Assembly (NCBI RefSeq): GCF_004005495.1
Contig: NZ_RZYA01000009.1
Coordinates: forward strand, 124,001-188,000
Reading direction: 5' to 3'
Origin: Streptomyces antnestii
Lineage (GTDB): Bacteria; Actinomycetota; Actinomycetes; Streptomycetales; Streptomycetaceae
DNA length: 64,000 nucleotides
A model generated the notes under the pieces. That model was not told the origin of the DNA and did no database searches. It was given only the letters and a program-made list of their open reading frames with translations. The position numbers were made by a program, and so were the translations under genes. Below, one piece after another: positions 25,780 to 34,564 of this stretch (positions are counted from its first letter, which is position 1; each line of letters starts with the position of its first letter).

Positions 25780-28371
25780 TCAGGGGGCGAGGACACCGCC
25801 GAGCCGGGCCCCGGCGATGGTGCCGAGCAGGGTCTTGCCGTTGTAAGTGGTCGAGCTCAGGCCCAGTCCCGAGCTGTTCGCCGGTACGTAGAGGAACACA
25901 CCGTCGCCCGCGTCCTCGCCCGCCGCGCCGAGCACCAGGTCCGTGCGGCCGTAGCCGGACAGGTCGGCCAGGGCGACGGCTGAGCCGAGGGTGTCGCCGG
26001 ACTCGGTGGAGCCCGGCACGCCGCCGGTGTCCTGCGAGACGGCGAGCGCCCCGGTGCCGGTCAGTCCGGCCGAACTACCCTTGAGGAGCAGGGCCGTTCC
26101 GGCGTTGGAGCGGTTCACTCCGTCGCGTGTGATGTCCTCGTTCGGGGCGCCCGTGAGGACGTCGGCGTAGCCGTCACCGTCGTAGTCGCCGACCGCGACG
26201 GAGGTGCCCATGGCGTCGCCGGACTCGGCCGCTCCGGGCACGCCGGAGGTGGCCTGGTTGACCGACGTCGCGCCGGTCGATGTCAGGCCTCCGCCCAAGG
26301 TCCCGTACACCGTGGCGACTTGGCCGCCCGTGTACGCGCCGGACTCTGCGGCGTACGGCTGGCCGATGGCGAGGTCGTCCGTTCCGTCGCCGTTGACGTC
26401 GCCGGCGGCGACGGAACGCCCGCCCTTCACCGACAGGACACCGACCTTGGTGAGCCCGTTGGCGCCGCCCTTGAACCAGACGACCCGTCCGATCCCGCCC
26501 GTGTCACGGTAGTTGAGGGCTACGTCCGCGTACCCGTCATGGTTGAAGTCGCCGCTGGTGGCGTCCTCGTAGGCCGGGGTGCCGGTGGTGGTGAGGGTGC
26601 CGTACTGGGTGGGCTTTCCGGTGAGGTGGGTGTTCCAAGTGCCGCCGGCGCCCGTGCCGGCGGCGAACACGTCGGCCTTGCCGTCCGCGTCGAAGTCCGC
26701 GACGGCGAGCGCCGAGCCGAGTCGTGCGCCGGATGCCGTCACACCTGAAGTGGTGTAGGTGGAACCAGAGTTGAGGCCAGGGCCGTTCAGGATCGTGACG
26801 GCGCCGCGGTCGGCGTGGCCGCTCGTGTCGTCCTCGCCGGGCTGGCCGATCACGACGTCCGCGTAGCCGTCGCCGTTGACGTCACCGATCGCGGTGGCCG
26901 CGCCGAACTCGTCGCCGGGCTCCCCCGTTCCCGGAACCCCCGAACTCGACTGCGAGATCAGCTTCTTGCCGCTCGCGGCCGGGCCGGAGATGTTGCCGGG
27001 CACGACGGCTATCTGCCCGCCGCTCGCCCCTGTGGGCATCCCCGCGACCAGGTCGTCGATGCCGTCCCGGTTGGTGTCGGCACTGGCCGGGGACGCGGAT
27101 GCGGTCGGTGAGGCGGCCAGCGCGCGCAGGTCGGTGAGCCGGTCGTGCAGGTTCGCGCCGGGGCAGGCGGTGGCCATCAGGTCCTGGTGGCTGGTGATAC
27201 GGGGGACGGTGGCCTGCTGCCCCGCCGTGTAGCGGCCGTTGTCGAACTCGGCGGTCAGCGTCGCCGTCGAGTTCGGGTCCTCGCCGTACAGGCCCAGCTT
27301 CCACCCGGCGATCCGCGCGATGGCGGCGAGCGCTGCCTTCGTCGGCTTCGCCGTCTCCATGTTGCCCAGGAGCGAGACGCCGACCGTTTCGGGGTTGAAG
27401 CCGAGCGTGTGCCGCGCCTTCACCGGCAGGCCGACGCCACCCTTGCTGCCCTCGAAGATCTGCCCGCATTTGTCGACGACGAAGTTGTAACCGATGTCGC
27501 CCCAGCCCTGCGTCTTGACGTGGTACGCCTGGATGGAGCGGACCATCGCCGCGGACTGCGCGCAACTGTAGGAGTTGTTGCCTGCCTCGTGGTGCACCAC
27601 GACGGCCTTCACGCTCGGGCTGTAGACGGTCGGGCATTGCACGATCGACTCGTCCGCGCCCCACTGCGACCGCGAGATGATCGCTGGCTTCGGGACCGGC
27701 CCTGAGGCGGGAGTCGCGGGCGGCGCGCTCAGGCCGTCCAGACAGCGCGGGCCCGTGACGGAGGTGGGCGACGGTGACGGCGACGCGCTCTCCGCGCTGT
27801 ACGCGACCGGCCCGAAGCCGCTCGGCGCGGCCCGCACCCCCGGGTCCACGAGATCGAGCCGCAACGACGCGGGAAGCTTGCGCTTGCCGTCCACCCGCGC
27901 CTCGACACCGTCCGAAGGACCGACCCACAGCGGCTCGGTGGCCCCGCGCAGTCCGGTCCCGGCACCGTCCCGACCCAAGTCGGCCGGAGTGTCGGGGAGT
28001 TCGAGGGTGCGCCAGTCGCTCCAACGGCCATCACCCGCAGCGCGGGTACGAACCTCGACAGTGCCGGCGATCCGCTGCTTCGCCCCGGGCCAGCTCACAC
28101 CCACCATCGAGAACAGCTCCGTCGTGGTGCGCGACCGCGAGCGCAGGGTGTCGGAGGCCCCGCCGAGCGCCAACGTCCGCACTCCCGCGGGGCGGGCCCG
28201 CGGCCCCTGCGCCTGCTGGTCCCCGTCCGTGACGCCGAGGGCTATCGCGGCCAGCACCCCGGAGCCGAGGAGGGCAGTGGCCAGGGAGGGCACCCCGATC
28301 GTGCGCCAGCGGCGACTACGCAGCCGCCGTCTGCCTTTCGACTTGCGGCCACCGGCTGTTCTGTCGTCCAT
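25780..28371 (-). CDS. Secreted PGRP-type N-acetylmuramoyl-L-alanine amidase with FG-GAP repeats
   Basis: Exported protein of 863 aa. The N-terminus is very basic, followed by a hydrophobic helix (about residues 25-48), so it is a signal peptide or anchor. A PGRP/amidase_2 domain (about 230-400) has zinc ligands in VVVHHEAGNN, SHQDLMATACPG and a Tyr in GDIGYNF. It should cut the lactoyl-Ala bond of peptidoglycan. The C-terminal half has seven FG-GAP/VCBS calcium-binding repeats, for example DVNGDGYADVVIGQPGE and DYDGDGYADVLTGAPNE, which probably form a propeller. No strong ribosome site precedes ATG 28371; an in-frame ATG at 28443 is an alternative. Confidence 0.87.
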   Translation of the reverse strand: MDDRTAGGRKSKGRRRLRSRRWRTIGVPSLATALLGSGVLAAIALGVTDGDQQAQGPRARPAGVRTLALGGASDTLRSRSRTTTELFSMVGVSWPGAKQRIAGTVEVRTRAAGDGRWSDWRTLELPDTPADLGRDGAGTGLRGATEPLWVGPSDGVEARVDGKRKLPASLRLDLVDPGVRAAPSGFGPVAYSAESASPSPSPTSVTGPRCLDGLSAPPATPASGPVPKPAIISRSQWGADESIVQCPTVYSPSVKAVVVHHEAGNNSYSCAQSAAMVRSIQAYHVKTQGWGDIGYNFVVDKCGQIFEGSKGGVGLPVKARHTLGFNPETVGVSLLGNMETAKPTKAALAAIARIAGWKLGLYGEDPNSTATLTAEFDNGRYTAGQQATVPRITSHQDLMATACPGANLHDRLTDLRALAASPTASASPASADTNRDGIDDLVAGMPTGASGGQIAVVPGNISGPAASGKKLISQSSSGVPGTGEPGDEFGAATAIGDVNGDGYADVVIGQPGEDDTSGHADRGAVTILNGPGLNSGSTYTTSGVTASGARLGSALAVADFDADGKADVFAAGTGAGGTWNTHLTGKPTQYGTLTTTGTPAYEDATSGDFNHDGYADVALNYRDTGGIGRVVWFKGGANGLTKVGVLSVKGGRSVAAGDVNGDGTDDLAIGQPYAAESGAYTGGQVATVYGTLGGGLTSTGATSVNQATSGVPGAAESGDAMGTSVAVGDYDGDGYADVLTGAPNEDITRDGVNRSNAGTALLLKGSSAGLTGTGALAVSQDTGGVPGSTESGDTLGSAVALADLSGYGRTDLVLGAAGEDAGDGVFLYVPANSSGLGLSSTTYNGKTLLGTIAGARLGGVLAP

Positions 28372-28582
28372 CAAAACCCGTTCCGTCGCAGTCCGCGCGC
28401 CGTGCGCCCCCTGGGAACACGACCGTTGGTTACTCCAGCGCATCAGGCGCCTCAGCCGTCACACGCGCTTCACGTATCTCTCACCCCTAGCGCGGCGCAG
28501 TGGGACACGACCCCGCTCAGCCGGCCGACGGCGGCCGGATACAGTGCGCGACAGCAGCCTGGTTGCCCGAGGGAGGGGAAGC

Positions 28583-29806
28583 GTGACAGACACCCGCGAG
28601 ACGCGATCCGTCGACAGCGCAGCACGCGAGGCCCAGCAGAGACGACTGCGTCGCCTGACGCGCTACCTCCCGCTGATCGCCCCCGTTCTGCTGTGGACGG
28701 TGCCCTGTTGGCTCCTGCTGTACGCCGGTCAGCACTGGTCGCTCCCTGTCACGCTGGCGGGCACCGCCCTGTTCGCCCTCGGCCTGATCGGTATGCCGCT
28801 CGCGATGGTGCGCGGTCACGGCAGGCGGCAGCGGGACCGGGCGGCGATCGTCGGGGACACCCTGCTGGGCACCAGCTGGACCCTGTTCACCTGGTCCGTT
28901 CTGCTCGGCGTCCTGCTGCGGCTCGCCCTGACCGTGACCGGCATCGGCGACGGCCAGGACCGGGCCCGAATCGTCACCTGGGCGTCCCTCGGCACAGCCG
29001 CCGTGCTGTTGGCCTGGGGGTACGCCGAGGCTCGCAGGGTGCCACGCGTGCGTCAACTCGACGTCGAACTCCCGCGCCTGGGCGCCGGATTGGACGGCAC
29101 CCGCGTCGTCCTCATCACCGACACCCACTACGGGCCCCTCGACCGCGCCCGCTGGTCGGCCCGGGTCTGCGACACGGTGAACACCCTGGAGGCCGACCTG
29201 GTCTGCCACACCGGAGACATCGCGGACGGCACGGCCGAACGCCGCCGCGCCCAGGCCGCCCCGCTCGGCACCGTGCAGGCCACCCGGGCCCGGGTCTACG
29301 TCACCGGCAACCACGAGTACTACAGCGAGGCCCAGGGCTGGGTCGACCTGATGGACGAGCTGGGCTGGGAGCCACTGCGCAACCGCCACCTGCTCCTCGA
29401 ACACGGCGGCGACACCCTCGTGGTCGCCGGCGTGGACGACGTCACCGCCGAGTCCTCCGGCCTGGCCGGCCACCGCGCCCACCTCGCCGGAGCCCTGCAG
29501 GGCGCCGACCCCGACCACCCCGTCCTGCTCCTGGCCCACCAGCCCAAGTTCATCGACCAGGCCGCGGCCGCCGGCATCGACCTCCAGCTCTCCGGCCACA
29601 CCCACGGCGGCCAGATCTGGCCGTTCCACCACCTGGTCCGCCTCGACCAGCCGGCCCTCGCCGGCCTCAGCCGCCACGGCACCCGCACCCTCCTCTACAC
29701 CAGCCGCGGCACCGGCTTCTGGGGCCCGCCCTTCCGCATCTTCGCCCCCAGCGAGATCACCCTGCTCGTACTCCGCTCACCGCAGCCGTCCGCCGGACAA
29801 CACTGA
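28583..29806 (+). CDS. Membrane-anchored metallophosphoesterase
   Basis: Protein of 407 aa with four N-terminal hydrophobic helices (about residues 28-155) and a C-terminal calcineurin-like phosphoesterase domain. Metal-site motifs appear in order: ITDTHYG, TGDIADG, TGNHEYY, LAHQPKF and SGHTHGGQIW. This matches YkuE/YaeI-like enzymes, though those usually have fewer helices. GGGAGGGG precedes the GTG start at 28583; the long upstream frame is antisense to the amidase gene. The substrate is unknown; some relatives act on UDP-diacylglucosamine or phospholipids. It is divergent from the amidase gene. Confidence 0.87.
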   Translation: MTDTRETRSVDSAAREAQQRRLRRLTRYLPLIAPVLLWTVPCWLLLYAGQHWSLPVTLAGTALFALGLIGMPLAMVRGHGRRQRDRAAIVGDTLLGTSWTLFTWSVLLGVLLRLALTVTGIGDGQDRARIVTWASLGTAAVLLAWGYAEARRVPRVRQLDVELPRLGAGLDGTRVVLITDTHYGPLDRARWSARVCDTVNTLEADLVCHTGDIADGTAERRRAQAAPLGTVQATRARVYVTGNHEYYSEAQGWVDLMDELGWEPLRNRHLLLEHGGDTLVVAGVDDVTAESSGLAGHRAHLAGALQGADPDHPVLLLAHQPKFIDQAAAAGIDLQLSGHTHGGQIWPFHHLVRLDQPALAGLSRHGTRTLLYTSRGTGFWGPPFRIFAPSEITLLVLRSPQPSAGQH

Positions 29807-29818
29807 TGAGCCCTGACC

Positions 29819-29848
29819 CGGTGTCGTCCGTTCAAGGTCGGGACACCG
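29819..29848. terminator. Candidate hairpin between convergent genes
   Basis: CGGTGTC (29819-29825) pairs with GACACCG (29842-29848). The second arm lies within the last codons of the leftward fusion gene. The spacer itself is only 25 bp. Confidence 0.4.
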
Positions 29849-32800
29849 TGTCGAAGTCCGGGTGGTGGCGGATCGGCGACGAGGTCGACCCATTGTTGCG
29901 GTGGCCGAGTTCGGTGAGGGCTCGGTCGAGGTTGTGCGTGAAGTAGTCGACGGCGGTGGTGTCGACGCACAACGGGGGCTTGATCTTGAGGATGTTGAGG
30001 TGGTCGCCGGTGGGCTGGACGATGACGCCGAGGTCGAGCATGCGGTCGCACAGCTCGGCGGTCTCTTCGGTGGCGGGTTCCAGCGTGATGGGGTCGCGGA
30101 CGAGCTCTAGGCCGAGGTAGAGACCGGAGCCGTGTACGGCCCCGATGATCGAGTGGTGTGCGGCTAGGGCCTGCAGGGCTGAATTGAGGCGCGCGCCGGT
30201 GCGGACGGCGTTGCCCTGGAGGTCTTCGTCGCGGAGGGTGTCGAGGACGGTGAGGCCGGCGGCGCTGGAGACGGGGCTGCCGCCGGTGGAGGAGAAGAAG
30301 TAGCCCTGGTCGCGGTAGCGGTCGGCGATGGCCCGGGTGGTGATGACGGCGCCGAGGGGGTGGCCGTTCCCCATGGCCTTGGCGACGCAGACGATGTCGG
30401 GGACGACCTGTTGCTGCTCAAAGCCCCAGAACCAGGTGCCCAGGCGGCCGTATCCGACCTGGATCTCGTCGGCGATGGCCAGTCCCCCGTGGCGGCGGAC
30501 CGCCGCGTACACCTGCTCAAGATAGCCGTCGGGCAGGGCGACTCCGCCGGCGTTGCCGTAGTACGGCTCGCTGAGGAAGGCGCCCGCCGGGCGGCCGGAG
30601 GCGGCCAGGTCGTCGATGATCTGAACGGCCTCGGGGGCGTAGTTGCCGGCGTCGGGGCCGCGCCATCGCCCGCGGTAGGAGTTGGGCGAGTCGACGGTGT
30701 GGACCCAAGCGGGGCGGGTGGCCAGCGCGTTGGGGTTGTCCTGGAGGGAGGTGGAGACGGCGTCGGAGGCGTAGGTCCAGCCGTGGTACGCCTCGCGCAG
30801 GGCGACGACGTCGTGCTGCCCGGTCGCGCCGATGGCGAGGCGGATGGCCAGGTCCACCGCTTCGGAACCGGAGTTGACCAGGAACACGGTGTCGAGAGGA
30901 TCGGGAAGAAGGGAGGCGAGGCGTTCGGTGAACTCCACGACGGCTGCGTAGTGGAAGCGGGAGTTGGTGTTGAGTCTGCGCAGCTGCCGCGAGATCGCCT
31001 GCTCGACGCGAGGGTGGGCGTGGCCGAGCGGAGTGACGTTGTTGACCATGTCCAGGTAGGACCGGCCCTCGGCGGAGACCATGTGGTGCCGCCAACCGCG
31101 TTCCATGCGGGGCGGGTTGTCGTAGTAGTGCTCCTGGGCCGTGGCGAAGGTGGCCTCGCGGCGCGCGAGCAGGTCGTCCTCCGGAGTGGTACCGGCGGCG
31201 AGCAGGTCGTCCTCCGGAGTGGTACCGGCGGCGGGCAGGCCGATCAGCGGGGCGGGGTCTGCGGTGAGCGCGAGCCACCCGGCGGCGTACTCGGGACGCA
31301 CCAGTGGCGGGATCGTGGGTGCGTCGGGTTGCTGGAGCGAGATGTGGACGCGGGTGCCGGCCGGAAGGGCGACCAGGCGGTCGCCCGCGCGGACGGGGGT
31401 GGCGGCGGGGAAGGCGGGGCGGAGGGCGTCGGGGAAGGACAGGTGCAGCACGTGGGGGCCGCAGGTGACGGCCACGTGGCCGGGCGCCGCCGCCAGCATC
31501 TCGCCGTCGCCGGGCGCCTGCAGGACGGCGGGTTCGTCGAGCCACAGTTCGATGCCGGTGGCGATGGTGGCGGGCGAGACGGCGGACAGGGCCGGAGCCG
31601 CGGTGAGTCGCGCCTGCCCGTAGCGGGTGGCGACCGCAGCGGCACCTCGGGCGAGGAGGTTCGCCGCGAGGCGGTCGTCTGCCGTCTCCTCCAACCAGGC
31701 GCCGTGGTCCATGGTGTCGGCCTCGACGGAGAGATCGAGCACGCCGATGCCGACGGGGTCCACTCCGGCCACCAGCGGCCGTACGGGCGCGAGTGCGGTG
31801 GTCCGGCTCCGGGGCAGGCCGAGGGTCTTGGTGATCAGGTTGGTCATGACCGCGGCCGGTACGGCAGTGGCCTGTTCGAACATGCGCCACTCACGGTCGA
31901 GAGCGGCGTTGACGTAGGCGTTGTCACCGTCGACGGCCGCTTGGTGTCGTCCGCTGACCACCAGGGTCGCTGTCCGGAGCACGACCAGCGGCCACAGCGC
32001 CGCCGCCTCGTCGGCAGACAGCGGGCGGACCTCGTGGAAGGCCCGGACGGCGGGAAGGACGTGGTGCGGCTCCATACCGTCGTGGTGGAGCATCGAGGAC
32101 AGCGGCATGGCCAGCTCGCACACCGCCCAAGTGTCCGTCAGGTCACCGAAATCGATGATCCCGTCGGGCAGCGGCACAGGGCTGTGCGGTGAGCGGACGA
32201 GGTTGTCGTCGGTCAGGTCCAGATGCACGGCCTGGCGCGGCAGCCGGTCGGCGACTTCCAGCACAGCGGCCCAGGCATCCGTGGTCGCAGCCTCGACGGC
32301 GGCACGCCGGTCCGCTTCCGGGACGTGGTCCAGGAGCTTGACGACCACGCGGTCGGCGTGGCGGGGGTCCCACTGCAGGACGCGATCAAGTCCCGAGTGC
32401 CGGAAGGAGCTCAGGGTGGTGCTGACCTGGCCGGCAATGCGGCCCATGGCAGCGACCGTCCGGGGTGCCAGGTGACGTGAACCGGAAAGCGTCCCGCCGG
32501 GCAGGTGGTGCAGCAGGCGGGCGGTGACCGGCCCGGCATCGGTGTCCACGGTGGCGGTGCGGCGGTTGCCGTCGGCGTCGCGCAGGACGGTCGCCAGACG
32601 CAGGCCGGGCTGCGCGTCGGCAATCAGGTCCGCGGCAGTGTCCTGGGCGTCGATCTCGGTCCCGGTGAAGACCGGGTTGGCGATCTTGAGTACGGCCGCG
32701 GGCGTGCCGTCGTCGTGGACAAGCAGGAAGTTGGCGTCCTGCTGGCTGCCCAGCGACTCGGCGCGTACCGCGAGCCGGAAGTGCTCGGCGGCGATCCGGC

Positions 32801-32882
32801 GGGCCTGGTCGACCGTTACTCGCGGGGCGGGCAAGGCGTGGCGGGTGAAGAAGTCGACGTTGAGGGACGGTTCGTGCGTCAT
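29832..32882 (-). CDS. APH-type kinase / degenerate M23-like / class III PLP enzyme fusion
   Basis: Three-part protein of 1016 aa. Residues about 30-340 are an aminoglycoside phosphotransferase-fold kinase: HLDLTDDN with catalytic Asp222 and Asn227, then IIDFGD with Asp244. Residues about 370-550 resemble an M23/beta-hairpin domain, but the HxH is replaced by VHI, so it is probably not a peptidase. Residues about 590-1000 are a class III PLP enzyme with VNSGSEAVDLAIRLA, ADEIQVGYGRLG and Lys835 in VAKAMGNGHPLGA. In mammals, separate enzymes of these families are hydroxylysine kinase and phosphohydroxylysine or phosphoethanolamine phospho-lyase. I infer phosphorylation of an amino alcohol followed by elimination. 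An 11-residue duplication sits in the linker. It is paired with an Lrp gene. Confidence 0.85.
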   Translation of the reverse strand: MTHEPSLNVDFFTRHALPAPRVTVDQARRIAAEHFRLAVRAESLGSQQDANFLLVHDDGTPAAVLKIANPVFTGTEIDAQDTAADLIADAQPGLRLATVLRDADGNRRTATVDTDAGPVTARLLHHLPGGTLSGSRHLAPRTVAAMGRIAGQVSTTLSSFRHSGLDRVLQWDPRHADRVVVKLLDHVPEADRRAAVEAATTDAWAAVLEVADRLPRQAVHLDLTDDNLVRSPHSPVPLPDGIIDFGDLTDTWAVCELAMPLSSMLHHDGMEPHHVLPAVRAFHEVRPLSADEAAALWPLVVLRTATLVVSGRHQAAVDGDNAYVNAALDREWRMFEQATAVPAAVMTNLITKTLGLPRSRTTALAPVRPLVAGVDPVGIGVLDLSVEADTMDHGAWLEETADDRLAANLLARGAAAVATRYGQARLTAAPALSAVSPATIATGIELWLDEPAVLQAPGDGEMLAAAPGHVAVTCGPHVLHLSFPDALRPAFPAATPVRAGDRLVALPAGTRVHISLQQPDAPTIPPLVRPEYAAGWLALTADPAPLIGLPAAGTTPEDDLLAAGTTPEDDLLARREATFATAQEHYYDNPPRMERGWRHHMVSAEGRSYLDMVNNVTPLGHAHPRVEQAISRQLRRLNTNSRFHYAAVVEFTERLASLLPDPLDTVFLVNSGSEAVDLAIRLAIGATGQHDVVALREAYHGWTYASDAVSTSLQDNPNALATRPAWVHTVDSPNSYRGRWRGPDAGNYAPEAVQIIDDLAASGRPAGAFLSEPYYGNAGGVALPDGYLEQVYAAVRRHGGLAIADEIQVGYGRLGTWFWGFEQQQVVPDIVCVAKAMGNGHPLGAVITTRAIADRYRDQGYFFSSTGGSPVSSAAGLTVLDTLRDEDLQGNAVRTGARLNSALQALAAHHSIIGAVHGSGLYLGLELVRDPITLEPATEETAELCDRMLDLGVIVQPTGDHLNILKIKPPLCVDTTAVDYFTHNLDRALTELGHRNNGSTSSPIRHHPDFDTVSRP
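31165..31230. repeat. Perfect 33-bp tandem duplication in the fusion gene
   Basis: Two identical 33-bp copies (31165-31197 and 31198-31230) add an in-frame second copy of an 11-residue stretch (AAGTTPEDDLL) in the linker before the PLP domain. The absence of any difference suggests a recent event. Confidence 0.95.
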
Positions 32883-33222
32883 GCCGGAAACCTCGGCTGC
32901 TCGGAGGTGGAGGGATGGGTGATGCGCGCCGGAAGGGGGTGCGTCGGTGAGGCAGGGTGCGTCGGTGAGGCACCGGGCCGTGCGAGGACGGCGGTGACTG
33001 CCGCCCCGAAGGGCAGGTGCTCCCGGGGAAGGCGGCGGACGCGCCGGGTAGCGCCGGCCTCGCGGTGCGCGGGCGGGACAGGTTCCCCTGCGGCGTGAGC
33101 CGCCGGAAGGAGGTCAGGAGGGTGCGCCGGTAACCGGCGGAGTGGCTGGCCGGGCCGCGTCGTCCTCCGTGACGTCAACCGGCAGCGCAGGCAGGCAAGC
33201 AAGGCAGGCCAGGTAGGCCTGC
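32883..33222. other. 340-bp spacer between lrp and the fusion gene
   Basis: No gene is recognisable. It holds an 18-bp perfect tandem repeat (32937-32954 and 32955-32972) and a 15-bp palindrome with halves CGCCGGT and ACCGGCG (33125-33139). A GCAGGCC-5 nt-GGCCTGC hairpin (33204-33222) sits directly after the lrp stop, probably a weak terminator. The palindrome could be an operator for the adjacent Lrp protein. Confidence 0.6.
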
Positions 33223-33663
33223 TCAGTCGACGTCCCACAGGAAACGATGGGTGTGGATCCCGAAGTACGGGAAGCTCTCCACCGCCGTAACGCCCTCGAT
33301 GGGGCGCACCACATCGTTGACGAAGTCGAGCAGGTCATGCGGCCGGCGGCAGACAACCTCGGCGAACAGGTCGAAGGTGCCGGAGGTGAGCACGGCATAG
33401 ACGACCTCGTCGTGGCGTGAGAGTTCGTCGGCCACCGCACGGGGATCGCCGTCCACGTGCAGACCGAGCAGGGCCATGGTCTGCCCGCCCATGGCCATCG
33501 GGTCGGTGACGCCGACGACCTGCACCACCTTCTCGTCGATCAGCCGCTGCAGCCGCTGACGGGCGGCCGAGGCCGACAGCCCGACCTTCGGCCCGAGATC
33601 GGAGTAGGGGATCCGCCCGTCCGTCTGCAACTCCCGCAGGATGGCCCGGTCGATGTCGTCCAC
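33223..33663 (-). CDS. Lrp/AsnC-family transcriptional regulator
   Basis: Complete regulator of 146 aa. The HTH begins DDIDRAILRELQTDGRIPYS and includes LSASAARQRLQRL. The AsnC/RAM ligand domain covers residues 65-146. The start is GTG at 33663, preceded by a duplicated GAGAGGGGAAC ribosome-site sequence. It is transcribed toward the kinase/PLP-enzyme fusion gene, and Lrp regulators commonly stand next to such aminotransferase-type genes, so it probably senses the amino substrate or product and controls the fusion gene. Confidence 0.9.
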   Translation of the reverse strand: MDDIDRAILRELQTDGRIPYSDLGPKVGLSASAARQRLQRLIDEKVVQVVGVTDPMAMGGQTMALLGLHVDGDPRAVADELSRHDEVVYAVLTSGTFDLFAEVVCRRPHDLLDFVNDVVRPIEGVTAVESFPYFGIHTHRFLWDVD

Positions 33664-33666
33664 AGT

Positions 33667-33690
33667 GTTCCCCTCTCGGTTCCCCTCTCG
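33667..33690 (-). repeat. Duplicated ribosome-binding site, 2 x 12 bp
   Basis: GTTCCCCTCTCG is present twice in tandem on the plus strand (33667-33678 and 33679-33690). Read on the coding strand this gives two purine-rich AGAGGGGAAC blocks before the GTG start of the lrp gene. The nearer one is at normal Shine-Dalgarno distance. Confidence 0.85.
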
Positions 33691-34159
33691 CCTGCGGAAA
33701 CAGCCAATCACACGAGTACATCGCGCGCAATAGAGCTCTAGAAGGCTGGAATCAGCTGCCCATACGAACGAATCACGCGCCACCGCTAGATTCCCAGGCT
33801 GGTCCGTTGCTGCCCGTTCAGGCGTCAGCCGGATTACAGCCCCTGCGAGGAGCGGAGATGGGTCGCCGGTAGCGCAAAAGGTTGGGCAGCCGCCGGCGCG
33901 ACGACATCGCGCCCGAGTCCGGTCGGTACGGCCCTGTCCTGACGGCTGACTGAGCCTCACGCAGAAGGCGGTCCAGCCCCGACTCATACGTGGTGGCTCC
34001 GGAACGAACCTCCTGCGACTGCGCGGCCCCTGGAGTGCCGGACGATTCGGCGTGCTCCGGGGATCGGCATTCTCGGTAGCGTGGCCATCTGCTGCATGGG
34101 GTGTCCATGTGTCCGGATGGTCCGTGCGGGGGCCTTCGGCGGAGAGTGATGAGGCTGCG
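33691..34159. other. 469-bp divergent spacer, lrp / FKBP
   Basis: I see no convincing gene here; the frames that are open lack family features and ribosome sites. It includes a perfect 10-bp palindrome TAGAGCTCTA (33731-33740) in a less G/C-rich stretch, a plausible regulator site for lrp. GAGG at 34150 serves the FKBP gene. Confidence 0.5.
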
Positions 34160-34564
34160 ATGAATGAACTGACGAAGCCCGAAGTCGACGTTCCGGAGGG
34201 TGACGCTCCTGCCGAACTGACCATCCGGGACCTTGTCGTCGGGGATGGGGCCGAGGTGAAGCCGGGCATGGCGGTCCGGGTTCACTACGTCGGGGTCACC
34301 TTCGAGTCCGGGGAGGAGTTCGATGCCTCATGGGACCGGGGCCAGCCGTTCAAGTTCACCCTGGGCAGTGGCCGGGTCATCAAGGGGTGGGACCGGGGGG
34401 TGAGGGGGATGAAGGTCGGCGGCCGGCGCGAGATCATCGTTCCCCCGCGTCTCGGCTACGGCAATCAGTCGCCCTCGCCGTTGATCCCGCCGGGCTCGAC
34501 CCTGGTCTTCGTGGTGGACCTGCTTGATTCGTATTCCAGCACAGCCGGGTGGACCAACGCCTAG
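34160..34564 (+). CDS. FKBP-type peptidyl-prolyl cis-trans isomerase
   Basis: Cytoplasmic isomerase of 134 aa that speeds proline isomerisation during folding. The FKBP domain covers residues 20-128, with VHYVGVTFESGEEFDASWDR, GSGRVIKGWDRGVRGMKVGG and VPPRLGYGNQ. There is no signal peptide. The start ATG at 34160 has GAGG upstream; the longer frame from 34052 has no ribosome site. The TAG stop at 34562-34564 is part of the CTAG at the end of the MITE-like element, so the insertion lies exactly at the end of the gene. The final residues may therefore differ from relatives. Confidence 0.92.
   Translation: MNELTKPEVDVPEGDAPAELTIRDLVVGDGAEVKPGMAVRVHYVGVTFESGEEFDASWDRGQPFKFTLGSGRVIKGWDRGVRGMKVGGRREIIVPPRLGYGNQSPSPLIPPGSTLVFVVDLLDSYSSTAGWTNA

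Noticed and set aside
31165..31230. Possible assembly error producing a doubled 33-mer
   Set aside because: Cannot be excluded by eye, but the frame is kept and other short duplications occur nearby, so I treat it as real.
30360..32192. 610-codon rightward frame opposite the kinase/PLP fusion
   Set aside because: Antisense shadow; no domain pattern.
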